Program-made: the position numbers and the translations under genes | The notes under the pieces: model-generated | Database searches by the model: none | The model's input: only the letters and a program-made list of their open reading frames with translations | Told to the model about the DNA's origin: nothing | In this document: one piece after another, positions 56,242 through 64,000 of the stretch | Layout: each line of letters begins with the position of its first letter | Position numbering within the stretch: position 1 is the stretch's first letter | NCBI RefSeq assembly: GCF_014109725.1 | Contig: NZ_CP058554.1 | Span: 4,836,001-4,900,000, forward strand | Reading direction: 5' to 3' | Length of the DNA: 64,000 nucleotides | Source: Comamonas piscis | GTDB lineage: Bacteria > Pseudomonadota > Gammaproteobacteria > Burkholderiales > Burkholderiaceae_C

Positions 56242-56889
56242 TCAGCGCTTGGGCAGACCCGAGGGACGGTCTGCCGACGCATCCCATTGCCCGGCGGCAA
56301 ACCAGGCATCGCCGTTCAGGCAGGCGCTCAGCATCGGCAGCCCATCCAGGCCCCAGAACAGCTGCCCATCCACCACCACGCTGGGTACGCCAAACACCCC
56401 GGCGGCGATGGCGGCATCGGTGTTACTGCGCAGCCATTGCTTGGCTTCTTGCTCGGCTGCATCGCCACTGCGCAACTGCTCGGCCAAGGTCAGCTGCAAG
56501 GCCTGCAGCCGCTGCGGATCCAGTGCATCGGCGCCACCCAGCCAGACATGGCGAAAAATCGCATCGGCCGTGAAACGGTTGATGCAGCCGCCCTGCCCCG
56601 TGCGCAAGGCCAGGCGCAGCAAAGGCAATGGGTTGAAGGGGTGCTGCGCAGGCATCTGCAGGCCGCAGCCCTGGCGCTCTCCCAGCCAGCTGACATGGCG
56701 GTAGGTCCATTCGCGCTTGCCGGCAATGCCGGCGGGGCCGGGGTTGGCATGCTGCTGCAGCAAGGCCCCCAGCAGCACGGGCCGGTAGCGCACATGCACG
56801 CTATGGCCTTGCAAGGCCTGGGGCAGCGCATCAAAGGCCAGCCAGGCATAGGGCGAAACAAAGTCCAGGTAGAAATCGATGGTCTTCAT
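56242..56889 (-). CDS. 2-hydroxychromene-2-carboxylate isomerase-like DsbA-fold protein
   Basis: The 215-residue protein belongs to the kappa-class GST/NahD family. It opens with KTIDFYLDFVSPYAWLAF, where the Ser is the glutathione-activating residue, and ends with GVFGVPSVVVDGQLFWGLD, the conserved cis-Pro loop. NahD acts in naphthalene breakdown with glutathione, but many members work in other pathways. There are no aromatic-ring genes here, so the substrate is open. AGGAG precedes the ATG; the DUF1289 gene ends 12 nt upstream. Confidence 0.9.
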   Translation of the reverse strand: MKTIDFYLDFVSPYAWLAFDALPQALQGHSVHVRYRPVLLGALLQQHANPGPAGIAGKREWTYRHVSWLGERQGCGLQMPAQHPFNPLPLLRLALRTGQGGCINRFTADAIFRHVWLGGADALDPQRLQALQLTLAEQLRSGDAAEQEAKQWLRSNTDAAIAAGVFGVPSVVVDGQLFWGLDGLPMLSACLNGDAWFAAGQWDASADRPSGLPKR

Positions 56890-56901
56890 ACCTGGCTCCT
56901 T

Positions 56902-57210
56902 TTACGCCGTCGGCACCAGCGGCCGGCCATTGCTGCCCAGGCCTGCGCGGCCGAGCGCCTGCAACCAGATCTGCTGGCGCTCTGCCGTTTCGGCCTTGGA
57001 CCAGGCACGGATTTCGTCAATCGAGCGGTAGCAGCCAATGCAGTGGCTGCGGTCCGCATTCATCTTGCACAGCGACACGCAGGGCGAGGGCACCACATCA
57101 GCGTAATCGGCAGCAAAAGCGCCGGTGACGCGTACCTGCTTGGTGCGGGCCGCCAGCGGCGCGGGCGATGCCACAGGCAATTCCACAGGTTTATCCACTT
57201 GCTCGCTCAT
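56902..57210 (-). CDS. DUF1289 small Cys-rich protein
   Basis: The ATG at 57210 gives 102 residues; it overlaps the YbaK stop and has an AGGAGGTGGC ribosome site. After a 45-residue polar N-terminus comes the DUF1289 motif SPCVSLCKMNADRSHCIGCY with four cysteines, followed by RSIDEIRAW. The motif suggests a small metal or Fe-S site. The longer frame to 57312 lies within ybaK. The function is unknown. Confidence 0.9.
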   Translation of the reverse strand: MSEQVDKPVELPVASPAPLAARTKQVRVTGAFAADYADVVPSPCVSLCKMNADRSHCIGCYRSIDEIRAWSKAETAERQQIWLQALGRAGLGSNGRPLVPTA

Positions 57211-57707
57211 GCCACCTCCTTGACCACATCGGCCACCGGCGCACCGGTCAGCGCTTCCAGATCGGCGGGCGCCAGCGCAAACACGCCATTCGGGTGGCCT
57301 GCTGCGGCCCAAATCTGTTCAAAGCGGAACAGCTCGCGGTCGATCAAGGTAACAGGCTTGGTCACATGGCCGACGGGTGACACACCGCCAATCGCAAAGC
57401 CGGTGCGGGCTTTGACAAAATCGGCGTCTGCGCGGCCCACCGGGCCGACCAGCGCAGCCACCTTGGCCTCGTCCACGCGGCAGTCGCCCGAGGTGATGAC
57501 CAGCACGCAGGCGTCGTCAAGCTTGCGGCGAAAAATAATGCTCTTGGCAATCTGGCCCAGCGCAATGCCGAGCGCGTCAGCAGCCTCTTGGGCCGTGCGC
57601 GCTGATACCTCCAGCATCTGCGGCCCATGCGGATGGCCCCTGTCCTGCAGCACCCTGGCTACCCGCTGCACCCCTTCGGGCAGGCTCAGCAACTCCGCTC
57701 CACACAT
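57207..57707 (-). CDS. YbaK/ProX-type aminoacyl-tRNA deacylase
   Basis: The 166-residue protein has the YbaK fold motif QIAKSIIFRRKLDDACVLVI with the conserved Lys, a second half GDCRVDEAKVAALVG, and the GGVSPVGH loop. Relatives hydrolyse mischarged Cys-tRNA(Pro) or Ala-tRNA(Pro). A GGAG ribosome site lies 7 nt before the ATG. It is followed by the DUF1289 gene with an ATGA overlap. Confidence 0.9.
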   Translation of the reverse strand: MCGAELLSLPEGVQRVARVLQDRGHPHGPQMLEVSARTAQEAADALGIALGQIAKSIIFRRKLDDACVLVITSGDCRVDEAKVAALVGPVGRADADFVKARTGFAIGGVSPVGHVTKPVTLIDRELFRFEQIWAAAGHPNGVFALAPADLEALTGAPVADVVKEVA

Positions 57708-57793
57708 GGTTTGACTCCTGGTTAAGCCGTGATTGTGCCGACTTGCGCCTGCGGCTGCAGCACACCGGGCATTCGCAACCCCGCCTCGGCCCC

Positions 57794-58705
57794 TCAGCCC
57801 GCGCGCTTGTTCATCAGCGCCACGGCCACCCGCGAGTTGGGCTTGCGCTGCAAAAAGTCGCTGATGTAGAGGCCCGCATCGACGAGCTTGTCCAGGTCAA
57901 TGCCGGTCTCGATGCCCATGCCCTGCAGCATGTAGACCAGGTCTTCGGTGGCGACATTGCCAGTCGCGCCCTTGGCATAGGGGCAACCGCCCAGGCCGGC
58001 GATGGAGGACTGGAAGTTCCAGATGCCCATCTCCAGCGACGCAAGCGTATTAGGCAGCGCCTGGCCATAGGTGTCGTGGAAATGGCCGCTCACCTGGTCC
58101 ACACCAAAGTACTGCAAGGTGGCTTCCAGCGCCTTTTGCACCTTGATCGGCGTGCCCACGCCAATGGTGTCGGCCACATCGACGCGCTCCACGCCAATGC
58201 CCTTCATCAACTCGGCCAGGTAGGCCACGCGCGATGGTGCAATCTCGCCTTCGTAGGGGCAGCCCACGGTGCAGCTCATCGCACCGCGCACGGCAATACC
58301 AGCGGCCTTGGCCGCAGCCACCACCGGTGCAAAGCGCTCGATGCTCTCGGCAATCGAGCAGTTGATATTGCGCTGGCTGAAGGCCTCGCTGGCCGCGCCA
58401 AACACCACGATCTCATCGGGCTGGGAGGCCACGGCCGCTTCATAGCCCTTCATGTTTGGCGTCAGCACCGAATAGCGCACACCGGCCTTGCGTGCCAGCC
58501 CCGCCATCACCTCGGCGTTGTCGCCCATCTGAGGCACCCACTTGGGGCTGACAAAGCTGGTCACCTCGATCTCGGTCAGGCCCGCATCCTGCAGGCGATG
58601 CGTCAGCTCGATCTTCACAGCGGCTGGCACCGGCGATTTCTCGTTCTGCAGGCCGTCACGCGGGCCGACATCAATCAATTGAACGCGTTGGGGGTAGCGG
58701 GCCAT
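57794..58705 (-). CDS. liuE: Hydroxymethylglutaryl-CoA lyase
   Basis: This enzyme splits HMG-CoA into acetoacetate and acetyl-CoA, the last step of leucine breakdown. The 303-residue TIM-barrel has VQLIDVGPRDGLQNEK at the N-terminus, the metal-binding HFHDTYGQAL, and the catalytic Cys in SSIAGLGGCPYAKGATGN. It lies downstream of the methylcrotonyl-CoA carboxylase genes with a GhrA-like gene between. Its upstream gap carries the G-run motif. The AGGAG ribosome site precedes six C before the ATG. Confidence 0.95.
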   Translation of the reverse strand: MARYPQRVQLIDVGPRDGLQNEKSPVPAAVKIELTHRLQDAGLTEIEVTSFVSPKWVPQMGDNAEVMAGLARKAGVRYSVLTPNMKGYEAAVASQPDEIVVFGAASEAFSQRNINCSIAESIERFAPVVAAAKAAGIAVRGAMSCTVGCPYEGEIAPSRVAYLAELMKGIGVERVDVADTIGVGTPIKVQKALEATLQYFGVDQVSGHFHDTYGQALPNTLASLEMGIWNFQSSIAGLGGCPYAKGATGNVATEDLVYMLQGMGIETGIDLDKLVDAGLYISDFLQRKPNSRVAVALMNKRAG

Positions 58706-58756
58706 GGGGGGTCTCCTGGGGGTTTTTCTGGGGTTTTTTGGGGTTAAACGGGGGGG
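58706..58756 (+). repeat. G-quadruplex motif: five runs of 4-7 G
   Basis: On the plus strand, G-runs at 58706-58711, 58718-58722, 58730-58733, 58740-58743 and 58750-58756 are separated by 6-7 nt. This satisfies the usual G4 pattern with four-tetrad potential. It fills the gap between the ghrA-like stop and the HMG-CoA lyase start, on the template strand for that operon; the mRNA is C-rich. Folding is inferred. Confidence 0.6.
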
Positions 58757-58761
58757 CGGAT

Positions 58762-59685
58762 TCAGTATCCGCGATCGGCATAGACCATGCCGCCGGGCGT
58801 CTCACCTGCGGCAAAGGCCTGGAGCTTGTGCAGGATCTGCAGCAAGGTCTCTTCGGGCAAGGTGCGGGCAGAGCTGTGCGGCGTGATGCGAATGTTGGGG
58901 TGCTGCCAAAACGGGTGCTCGGCAGGCAATGGCTCAGTGCGGAACACATCCAAGGTGGCACCTGCGACCTGGCCACTGTCCAGCGCCGCCAGCAGCGCCT
59001 CGTCCACCAGGTGCGCGCCGCGCGCCACATTGATCACATAGGCGCCCGGCTGCAGTTGCGCCAACAGGCCGGCGTCGATGATGTTCTCAGTCTGTGGCGT
59101 CAGGGGCAGCAGGTTGACGAGGATGCGCGTGGCGCGCAAAAACTGCGGCAGCTGCGCCATGCCCTCATAGCACTGCACGCCGTCGATCTGCTTGGGCGAG
59201 CGGCTCCAGCCGCGCACCGGAAAATCAAACTGCGCCACCGCCTGGGCCACGCGCTCGCCCAGCACACCCAAGCCCATCACGCCGACCGGAAAGTCGCTGC
59301 GCAAACGCAGGGGCTGCTGAGCCCAAACGCCCTGGCTTTGCTGGCCACGGTAAGTTGCCAGATCCCGAAAATGGTCGATGACCGCATGGCAGACATACTC
59401 GGCCATCTGCACGGCCATGCCGGCGTCTTCCAAGCGCAGCACCGGCACACCGGGTGGCAGCTGGCGCGCAAACAGCGCATCCACCCCGGCGCCCATGTTG
59501 AAGATAGCCTTGAGGCCAGCGCCCTGCTCGTCCAACAGCTGCTGCGGTGGCTTCCAGACCAGCGCGTAATCGGCCTGCGCCATGCCGGGCGTCCAGCCAT
59601 GGGCCTCGGCCTGGGGGAGGTGCAGGTGGATGGCATCCAGCCACTGCTGCAGCTCATCGCTTTCGGTATAGACGAGAATTTTCAT
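58762..59685 (-). CDS. Glyoxylate/hydroxypyruvate reductase A-like D-2-hydroxyacid dehydrogenase
   Basis: The family reduces glyoxylate or hydroxypyruvate with NAD(P)H. The 307-residue product has VGVMGLGVLGERVAQAV (dinucleotide loop). Its catalytic Arg is in VINVARGAHLVDEA, Glu in RTEPLPAEHPFW and His in ITPHSSART. The segment NMGAGVDAL is GhrA-like. It lies inside the liu operon, which is not a standard place for it. Confidence 0.9.
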   Translation of the reverse strand: MKILVYTESDELQQWLDAIHLHLPQAEAHGWTPGMAQADYALVWKPPQQLLDEQGAGLKAIFNMGAGVDALFARQLPPGVPVLRLEDAGMAVQMAEYVCHAVIDHFRDLATYRGQQSQGVWAQQPLRLRSDFPVGVMGLGVLGERVAQAVAQFDFPVRGWSRSPKQIDGVQCYEGMAQLPQFLRATRILVNLLPLTPQTENIIDAGLLAQLQPGAYVINVARGAHLVDEALLAALDSGQVAGATLDVFRTEPLPAEHPFWQHPNIRITPHSSARTLPEETLLQILHKLQAFAAGETPGGMVYADRGY

Positions 59686-59745
59686 GGCCGGGATTTCAGC
59701 ACAGAAAAGGGCGCTGCGCGGTCACAGACAGCGCAGCGCCCGGCT

Positions 59746-61755
59746 TCATGCAGCAGCAACCTGCAGCTTGAGCAGCTCCGAGCCTTCGGTCACCTGGTCA
59801 CCAGGCGCAAACAGCAGCTCCAGCACCTCGCCATCGGCCGGGGCGGCAATCGTGTGCTCCATCTTCATGGCTTCCATCACCGCCAGCGGCTGGCCCTTGC
59901 TGACCTTGTCGCCGGCCTTCACTGCAAACGACACCACCTTGCCCGGCATCGGCGCGGTCAAACGCCCGCCTTCGCTGCCCGCCTCACCGGCATGGGCCAG
60001 CGCATCAAAGGCGGTGATCTCGGCGGCGCCGCGCGGCGCAAACACATGCACCACCTCGCCCTGCTGCCAGGTCTGCACCTGGTCGCGCTGGCCGTTGAAC
60101 TGCAGCTCCACCAGCTCGCCGTTGGGGCTGAACTGCAGCGGGCCAGTGGCGTCGCCCACCGTCAGCACCAGGCCACCCGCCTCATAGCGCAGCGCGGCCT
60201 GCAGCTTGTCGCCGCCAAACTCAAAGTCAAAGCGGCGCTCGGTCACGCCATGCGATTGCCAGCCATCGCGGCGGCTGAAGGGGTCGTTGGTCTGGGTAGC
60301 GCGCTCCTGCAGCAGCTCAGCCACCACGGCGGCGGCAGCAGCAGTATCGGCGCCCAGGCCACGCTGTTTGAAGAGCAGTGCCTCCTCACGCTGAATCAGC
60401 GCCGTATCGAGCTTGGCCTGGCCAAACGACGGCGTGGCCAGGATATGGCGCAGAAACTGCACATTGGTCTGCAGGCCAACGATGCGCACCGCAGCCAGTG
60501 CCGCATCCAGCCGCGCCAGCGCCTGGGCGCGGTCGGCGCCATGGACGATGAGCTTGGCGATCATGCTGTCGTAGAAAGGGCTGATGGCATCGCCTTCGCG
60601 CACGCCATCGTCAATGCGCACATCGCTGATGGCAAAACTGCTGCAATCAGGCTTACGGTAAACATGCAAGGTGCCGGTGGCAGGCAGGAAGTTGTTGTCC
60701 GGGTTCTCGGCGCAAATACGCGCTTCGATCGCGTGGCCGTTGATCTTCAGCTCGGCCTGCTGCTTGGGCAGCGGCTGGCCATTGGCCACCTGCAGTTGCC
60801 ACTGCACCAGGTCCTCGCCGGTGATGGCCTCGGTCACCGGATGCTCGACCTGCAGGCGCGTGTTCATTTCCATGAAGTAGAACTTCATCGCCTCGGGCTG
60901 GTCGTAGCCGCCGGGCTGCTCGACGATGAATTCCACCGTGCCCGCACCCACATAGCCCACGGCCTTGGCGGCGGCTACGGCGGCCTCGCCCATCTGCTGG
61001 CGCAGCGCGGGCGTCATGCCGGGGGCTGGTGCCTCTTCCAGCACCTTTTGGTGGCGGCGCTGCACCGAGCAATCGCGCTCAAACAGGTAGACGCAGTTGC
61101 CTTGCGTGTCGCCAAACACCTGGATCTCGATATGGCGGGGGCGCAGCACGTATTTTTCGATCAGCACCGCATCGTTGCTGAAGCTGTTGATGGCCTCGCG
61201 CTTACAGGATTCCAGCGCGGCCGCAAAGTCCTCACTCTTTTCCACCAGGCGCATGCCCTTGCCACCACCGCCGGCGCTGGCCTTGATCAGCACCGGGTAG
61301 CCGATACGGTCGGCCTCCGCGTGCAGCATGGCCGGGTCCTGGCCGGCGCCGTGGTAACCGGGCACCAGCGGCACGCCGGCTTTCTCCATCAGCTGCTTGG
61401 ATTCGGCCTTCAGGCCCATGGCACGGATAGCCTGGGCAGGCGGGCCAATGAACACCAGGCCGGCGGCTGCGCAAGCCACGGCAAAGTCTTCGTTCTCGCT
61501 CAGAAAGCCATAACCCGGGTGGATGGCCTGGGCACACGTGGCCTTGGCGGCCTCGATGATGCGTTCCCAGCGCAGGTAGCTGTCCTTGGGCGCGCTGCCG
61601 CCAATATGCACGGACTCGTCGCAGGCGCCCACATGCTTGGCATGGGCGTCGGCGTCGGAGTAGACGGCGACGGTCTTGACGCCCATGCGGCGGGCGGTAG
61701 CGGCAACACGGCAGGCAATTTCACCCCGGTTGGCGATCAAAATTTTCGAGAACAT
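59746..61755 (-). CDS. liuD: Methylcrotonyl-CoA carboxylase biotin-carboxylase/carrier subunit
   Basis: The alpha subunit of methylcrotonyl-CoA carboxylase carboxylates its biotin with bicarbonate and ATP. The 669-residue product has the biotin carboxylase domain (FSKILIANRGEIACRVAATA; ASAGGGGKGMRLV; EMNTRLQVEHPVTEAI), a BT-like middle, and the biotinyl domain with AVMEAMKMEHTI, whose Lys is biotinylated. The companion beta subunit is the partial gene at 63496. Related acyl-CoA carboxylases share this layout; the liuC and HMG-CoA lyase neighbours favour the leucine enzyme. Confidence 0.94.
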   Translation of the reverse strand: MFSKILIANRGEIACRVAATARRMGVKTVAVYSDADAHAKHVGACDESVHIGGSAPKDSYLRWERIIEAAKATCAQAIHPGYGFLSENEDFAVACAAAGLVFIGPPAQAIRAMGLKAESKQLMEKAGVPLVPGYHGAGQDPAMLHAEADRIGYPVLIKASAGGGGKGMRLVEKSEDFAAALESCKREAINSFSNDAVLIEKYVLRPRHIEIQVFGDTQGNCVYLFERDCSVQRRHQKVLEEAPAPGMTPALRQQMGEAAVAAAKAVGYVGAGTVEFIVEQPGGYDQPEAMKFYFMEMNTRLQVEHPVTEAITGEDLVQWQLQVANGQPLPKQQAELKINGHAIEARICAENPDNNFLPATGTLHVYRKPDCSSFAISDVRIDDGVREGDAISPFYDSMIAKLIVHGADRAQALARLDAALAAVRIVGLQTNVQFLRHILATPSFGQAKLDTALIQREEALLFKQRGLGADTAAAAAVVAELLQERATQTNDPFSRRDGWQSHGVTERRFDFEFGGDKLQAALRYEAGGLVLTVGDATGPLQFSPNGELVELQFNGQRDQVQTWQQGEVVHVFAPRGAAEITAFDALAHAGEAGSEGGRLTAPMPGKVVSFAVKAGDKVSKGQPLAVMEAMKMEHTIAAPADGEVLELLFAPGDQVTEGSELLKLQVAAA

Positions 61756-61811
61756 AGAACAATCTCCTCAGTCTTTATCCCTGACCCCGGCCCGCCTTCG
61801 CAAGCCCTCGG

Positions 61812-62591
61812 TCAATATCGTTGGTGGTCCGCGCCCGTGGCGGCCAAGGCCACCGGCTCTTCATGGCCCAGCCACCGGCGAATCCGGCGCACTACGGCCC
61901 GCAAAAATTTCCACAACACCCAGGTCATCACCCACATCAGCACCAGCACCACAGCCAGCGCTATCGCAAACACCAGCGGGTGGTTGATCGCCAGCCACAC
62001 CGCACCGATCGAGACCCCATCCTCCAGCAGGCTCGCACCCCAGTTGGAGAACGGCTCCGGGCTGGTGTTGATCGCCGCCCGCGTGGTCGTCTTGGCCACT
62101 TGGCTGCTCAGCGCCAGGGTGCCGCCCATCAGCGCAGCGGCGGTGGCCATCGTCGCGTTGTCAGTGCCAAACACGCTGGCCGCCAAGGCCGCGCCTGCCG
62201 GCACCCGCACCACGCTTTGCACCACATCCCAGGCCGAGTCCACGCCAGGAATCTTGTCGGCAAAGAACTCGACAAACAGCAGCGCACCGCTGATGAACAG
62301 GATCACCGGCTGCTGCAACACTGACAGCCCACCGGGCAAGTGCAACACGTCCGTGGCGCCCAGCATGCCCGTCACAAACACCACCGCGTAGAGCCGAAAG
62401 CCACTGGCCCAGCCCAGCGCAGCCGCCAGCGCCATCAGCTGGCCCCAGTCCCACTGCGCCATGGCCTGGCCCATCTGGCCTGCTGCCTGGCCGACCTGGT
62501 CGGCCGCCTGCCCCACCGTTTGGGCGGTGTCCTTGTCCAGATGCAGGCCGATGCCGTGCAACCAGATGACGATGGTGTTCCAGATATCCAT
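61812..62591 (-). CDS. DUF4126 integral membrane protein
   Basis: The 259-residue protein has a Gln/Ala-rich N-terminal stretch (VGQAADQVGQAAGQMGQAMA). The DUF4126 membrane core follows (GWASGFRLYAVVFVTGML; VEFFADKIPGVDSAWDVVQS), and a basic C-terminus follows the last helix. A good GAGGAG ribosome site precedes the ATG. The function is unknown. It sits between methylglutaconyl-CoA hydratase and the carboxylase subunit, an unusual insertion. Confidence 0.85.
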   Translation of the reverse strand: MDIWNTIVIWLHGIGLHLDKDTAQTVGQAADQVGQAAGQMGQAMAQWDWGQLMALAAALGWASGFRLYAVVFVTGMLGATDVLHLPGGLSVLQQPVILFISGALLFVEFFADKIPGVDSAWDVVQSVVRVPAGAALAASVFGTDNATMATAAALMGGTLALSSQVAKTTTRAAINTSPEPFSNWGASLLEDGVSIGAVWLAINHPLVFAIALAVVLVLMWVMTWVLWKFLRAVVRRIRRWLGHEEPVALAATGADHQRY

Positions 62592-62683
62592 GGGGGTGCT
62601 CCTCAGTGCCAGTCAGCAAACGCGCTGTTTATAGCGCCATTGCCTGCTTGCTGTCTGCCATCCAAGGCCGCGTTCTAGGTACA

Positions 62684-63472
62684 TCAGCCTCCCAGCCAGC
62701 TGGGTTTGCGTTTGTTCAAGAATGCCTGCACGCCTTCCTTGCCTTCGGCGCTGGAGCGGATGTCGGCAATGCCGGCCACCGTCTCGGCGATCAAGGCCTC
62801 GTCCACCTCGCGGCCGGCCACATCGATCACCAGCTTCTTGCAGGCCTGCACTGCGGCCGGGCTGGCGCTCAGCAGGTGCTTGAGCAGGCCGTCCACGGCG
62901 CTGTCCAGCGCCTCGGCCTCCACCACCTGGTGGACAAAGCCGGTGCGCAGCGCTTCGGCGGCGTCAAAGCGCTCGCCGGTCAAAAAGTAGCGGTGCGCGG
63001 CACGTGCGCCCATCGCGCGGATCACATAGGGGCTGATGGTGGCGGGGATCAGGCCGATCTTCACCTCGCTGAGGCAAAAACCGGCCTGGCTGGCCGCCAC
63101 CGCCATGTCGCAGCAGGCCACCAGGCCCATGCCACCGGCGTAGACATCGCCCTGCACCCGCGCGATGGTGGGCTTGGGGCAGGTGTAGATCACGCGCAGC
63201 ATCTCGGCGAGCTTGCCGGCATCGACCAGGTTTTCCTCGCGGCTGTAGTCGGCCATTGCGCGCATCCAGTTCAGGTTGGCGCCAGCGCAAAAGGCCGGGC
63301 CTTCGGCAGCCAGCACCACGGCGCGGACCTGGTCCTGCGCACCCACCCAGGTAAAGGCGCGGGTGATGTCGGCAATCACCTCGTCGCTGAAGGCATTGCG
63401 CACGTCTGGCTGGGTCAGCGTGATGGTGGCCACCGGGCCGGTGGCTTCAACGGTCAGAAATGTGCTTTTCAT
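62684..63472 (-). CDS. liuC: Enoyl-CoA hydratase/isomerase family, probable methylglutaconyl-CoA hydratase
   Basis: This step converts 3-methylglutaconyl-CoA to HMG-CoA in leucine breakdown. The 262-residue crotonase-fold protein shows FCAGANLNWMRAMADY (oxyanion hole), GDVYAGGMGLVACCDMAVA and FCLSEVKIGLIPATISPYV with the catalytic Glu. NWMRAMADYS is typical of the LiuC group. Its neighbours are the carboxylase subunit genes. Confidence 0.92.
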   Translation of the reverse strand: MKSTFLTVEATGPVATITLTQPDVRNAFSDEVIADITRAFTWVGAQDQVRAVVLAAEGPAFCAGANLNWMRAMADYSREENLVDAGKLAEMLRVIYTCPKPTIARVQGDVYAGGMGLVACCDMAVAASQAGFCLSEVKIGLIPATISPYVIRAMGARAAHRYFLTGERFDAAEALRTGFVHQVVEAEALDSAVDGLLKHLLSASPAAVQACKKLVIDVAGREVDEALIAETVAGIADIRSSAEGKEGVQAFLNKRKPSWLGG

Positions 63473-63495
63473 GGTGTCCTCTCTGTCTCAGGGCC

Positions 63496-64000
63496 TTACA
63501 TGCGGAAGACGCCAAACTTGGTGTCCTCGATCGGTGCATTGCGCGTGGCTGCCAGGCCCAGCGCCAGCACGCGGCGGGTGTCGGCCGGGTCGATGACGCC
63601 GTCATCCCACAGCCGCGCCGAGGCGTAGTAAGGGTGGCCCTGGTCTTCGTACTGCTGGCGGATGGGCGCCTTGAAGGCCTCTTCCTCCTCCGCCGTCCAG
63701 GCGCCGCCCCGGCCTTCGATGCCATCGCGCTTGACCGTCGCCAGCACGCTGGCCGCCTGCTCGCCGCCCATCACGCTGATGCGCGCGTTCGGCCACATCC
63801 ACAGGAAGCGGGGGCTGTAGGCCCGGCCGCACATGCCGTAGTTGCCAGCGCCAAAGCTGCCGCCGATGATGATGGTGAACTTGGGCACGCTGGCCGTCGC
63901 CACTGCCGTTACCAGCTTGGCGCCGTGGCGGGCAATGCCCTCGTTCTCGTACTTGCGGCCGACCATGAAGCCGGTGATGTTCTGCAGGAACACCAGCGGA
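63496..64000 (-). CDS. liuB: Methylcrotonyl-CoA carboxylase carboxyltransferase subunit, C-terminal part (runs off right edge)
   Basis: The beta subunit transfers the carboxyl group from biotin to 3-methylcrotonyl-CoA. Only the last 168 codons are in the window; the frame is open to the edge. Visible is the carboxyltransferase core FTIIIGGSFGAGNYGMCGRA and WPNARISVMGGEQAASVLA, then the C-terminal tail ADTRRVLALGLAATRN. It is the first gene seen of the liu operon here; genes further right are unknown. Confidence 0.95.
   Translation of the reverse strand, partial: PLVFLQNITGFMVGRKYENEGIARHGAKLVTAVATASVPKFTIIIGGSFGAGNYGMCGRAYSPRFLWMWPNARISVMGGEQAASVLATVKRDGIEGRGGAWTAEEEEAFKAPIRQQYEDQGHPYYASARLWDDGVIDPADTRRVLALGLAATRNAPIEDTKFGVFRM

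Noticed and set aside
58738..62391. Open frame of 1217 codons on the plus strand opposite the liu operon
   Set aside because: It is antisense to four well-supported genes and no recognisable domain is present.

Overview
The window is GC-rich and densely packed with genes, and most operons lie on the minus strand. Protein content and gene order point to a beta-proteobacterium of the order Burkholderiales, most likely family Comamonadaceae (Comamonas/Delftia/Acidovorax type). The signs are a dcw cluster led by mraZ-rsmH-ftsL-ftsI, a general porin of the beta-proteobacterial type, a TctA/TctB carrier with a TctDE regulator, a double-length UvrA, and a leucine/isovalerate (liu) operon. The genus is inferred from family knowledge and was not tested.

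Layout, left to right. 1-12.4 kb: the dcw cell-wall and division cluster on the minus strand (mraZ, rsmH, ftsL, ftsI, murE, murF, mraY, murD, ftsW, murG and the first 192 codons of murC), preceded by a MraZ-type operator and an AT-rich leader. 12.7-19.5 kb: hslVU, a STAS-like protein, a DksA lacking three of the four zinc ligands, a histidine-rich COG0523 GTPase, and an RsuA-like protein without the catalytic Asp. 19.6-33 kb: a two-component system divergent from a long plus-strand operon (NodT-type outer membrane factor, MacB-like permease, ATPase, adaptor, HAD phosphatase, alpha/beta hydrolase, two half-size DMT proteins, DegT-type aminotransferase). This runs tail-to-tail into a minus-strand trio (class III aminotransferase, BioF2/FemAB-like acyltransferase, ureohydrolase-fold protein). 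This 13-kb block is the best candidate for an undescribed system: a regulated route that builds and exports an amino-containing small molecule or envelope constituent.

33-42 kb: mostly housekeeping genes. These are pssA, a NUDIX-metallo-beta-lactamase fusion, dapF-DUF484-xerC, the RNase P RNA gene (rnpB, minus strand), an AraC regulator divergent from a DMT exporter, a small membrane protein and cysK. 42-46.7 kb: tctA, tctB, tctE, tctD and a 35-residue proline-rich small protein. 46.7-52.9 kb: a 1987-residue tandem UvrA with a perfect LexA box upstream. 53-56 kb: a porin and an MHS-family transporter. 56-64 kb: a 2-hydroxychromene-2-carboxylate isomerase-like protein, a DUF1289 protein, YbaK, HMG-CoA lyase, a GhrA-like reductase, the biotin-carrying methylcrotonyl-CoA carboxylase subunit, a DUF4126 membrane protein, methylglutaconyl-CoA hydratase and the 3' part of the carboxyltransferase subunit. 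Together the last group forms a leucine-degradation operon.

No tRNA, rRNA, CRISPR array, insertion sequence or prophage was seen. Functional names rest on motif and family recognition by eye; no database search was run.
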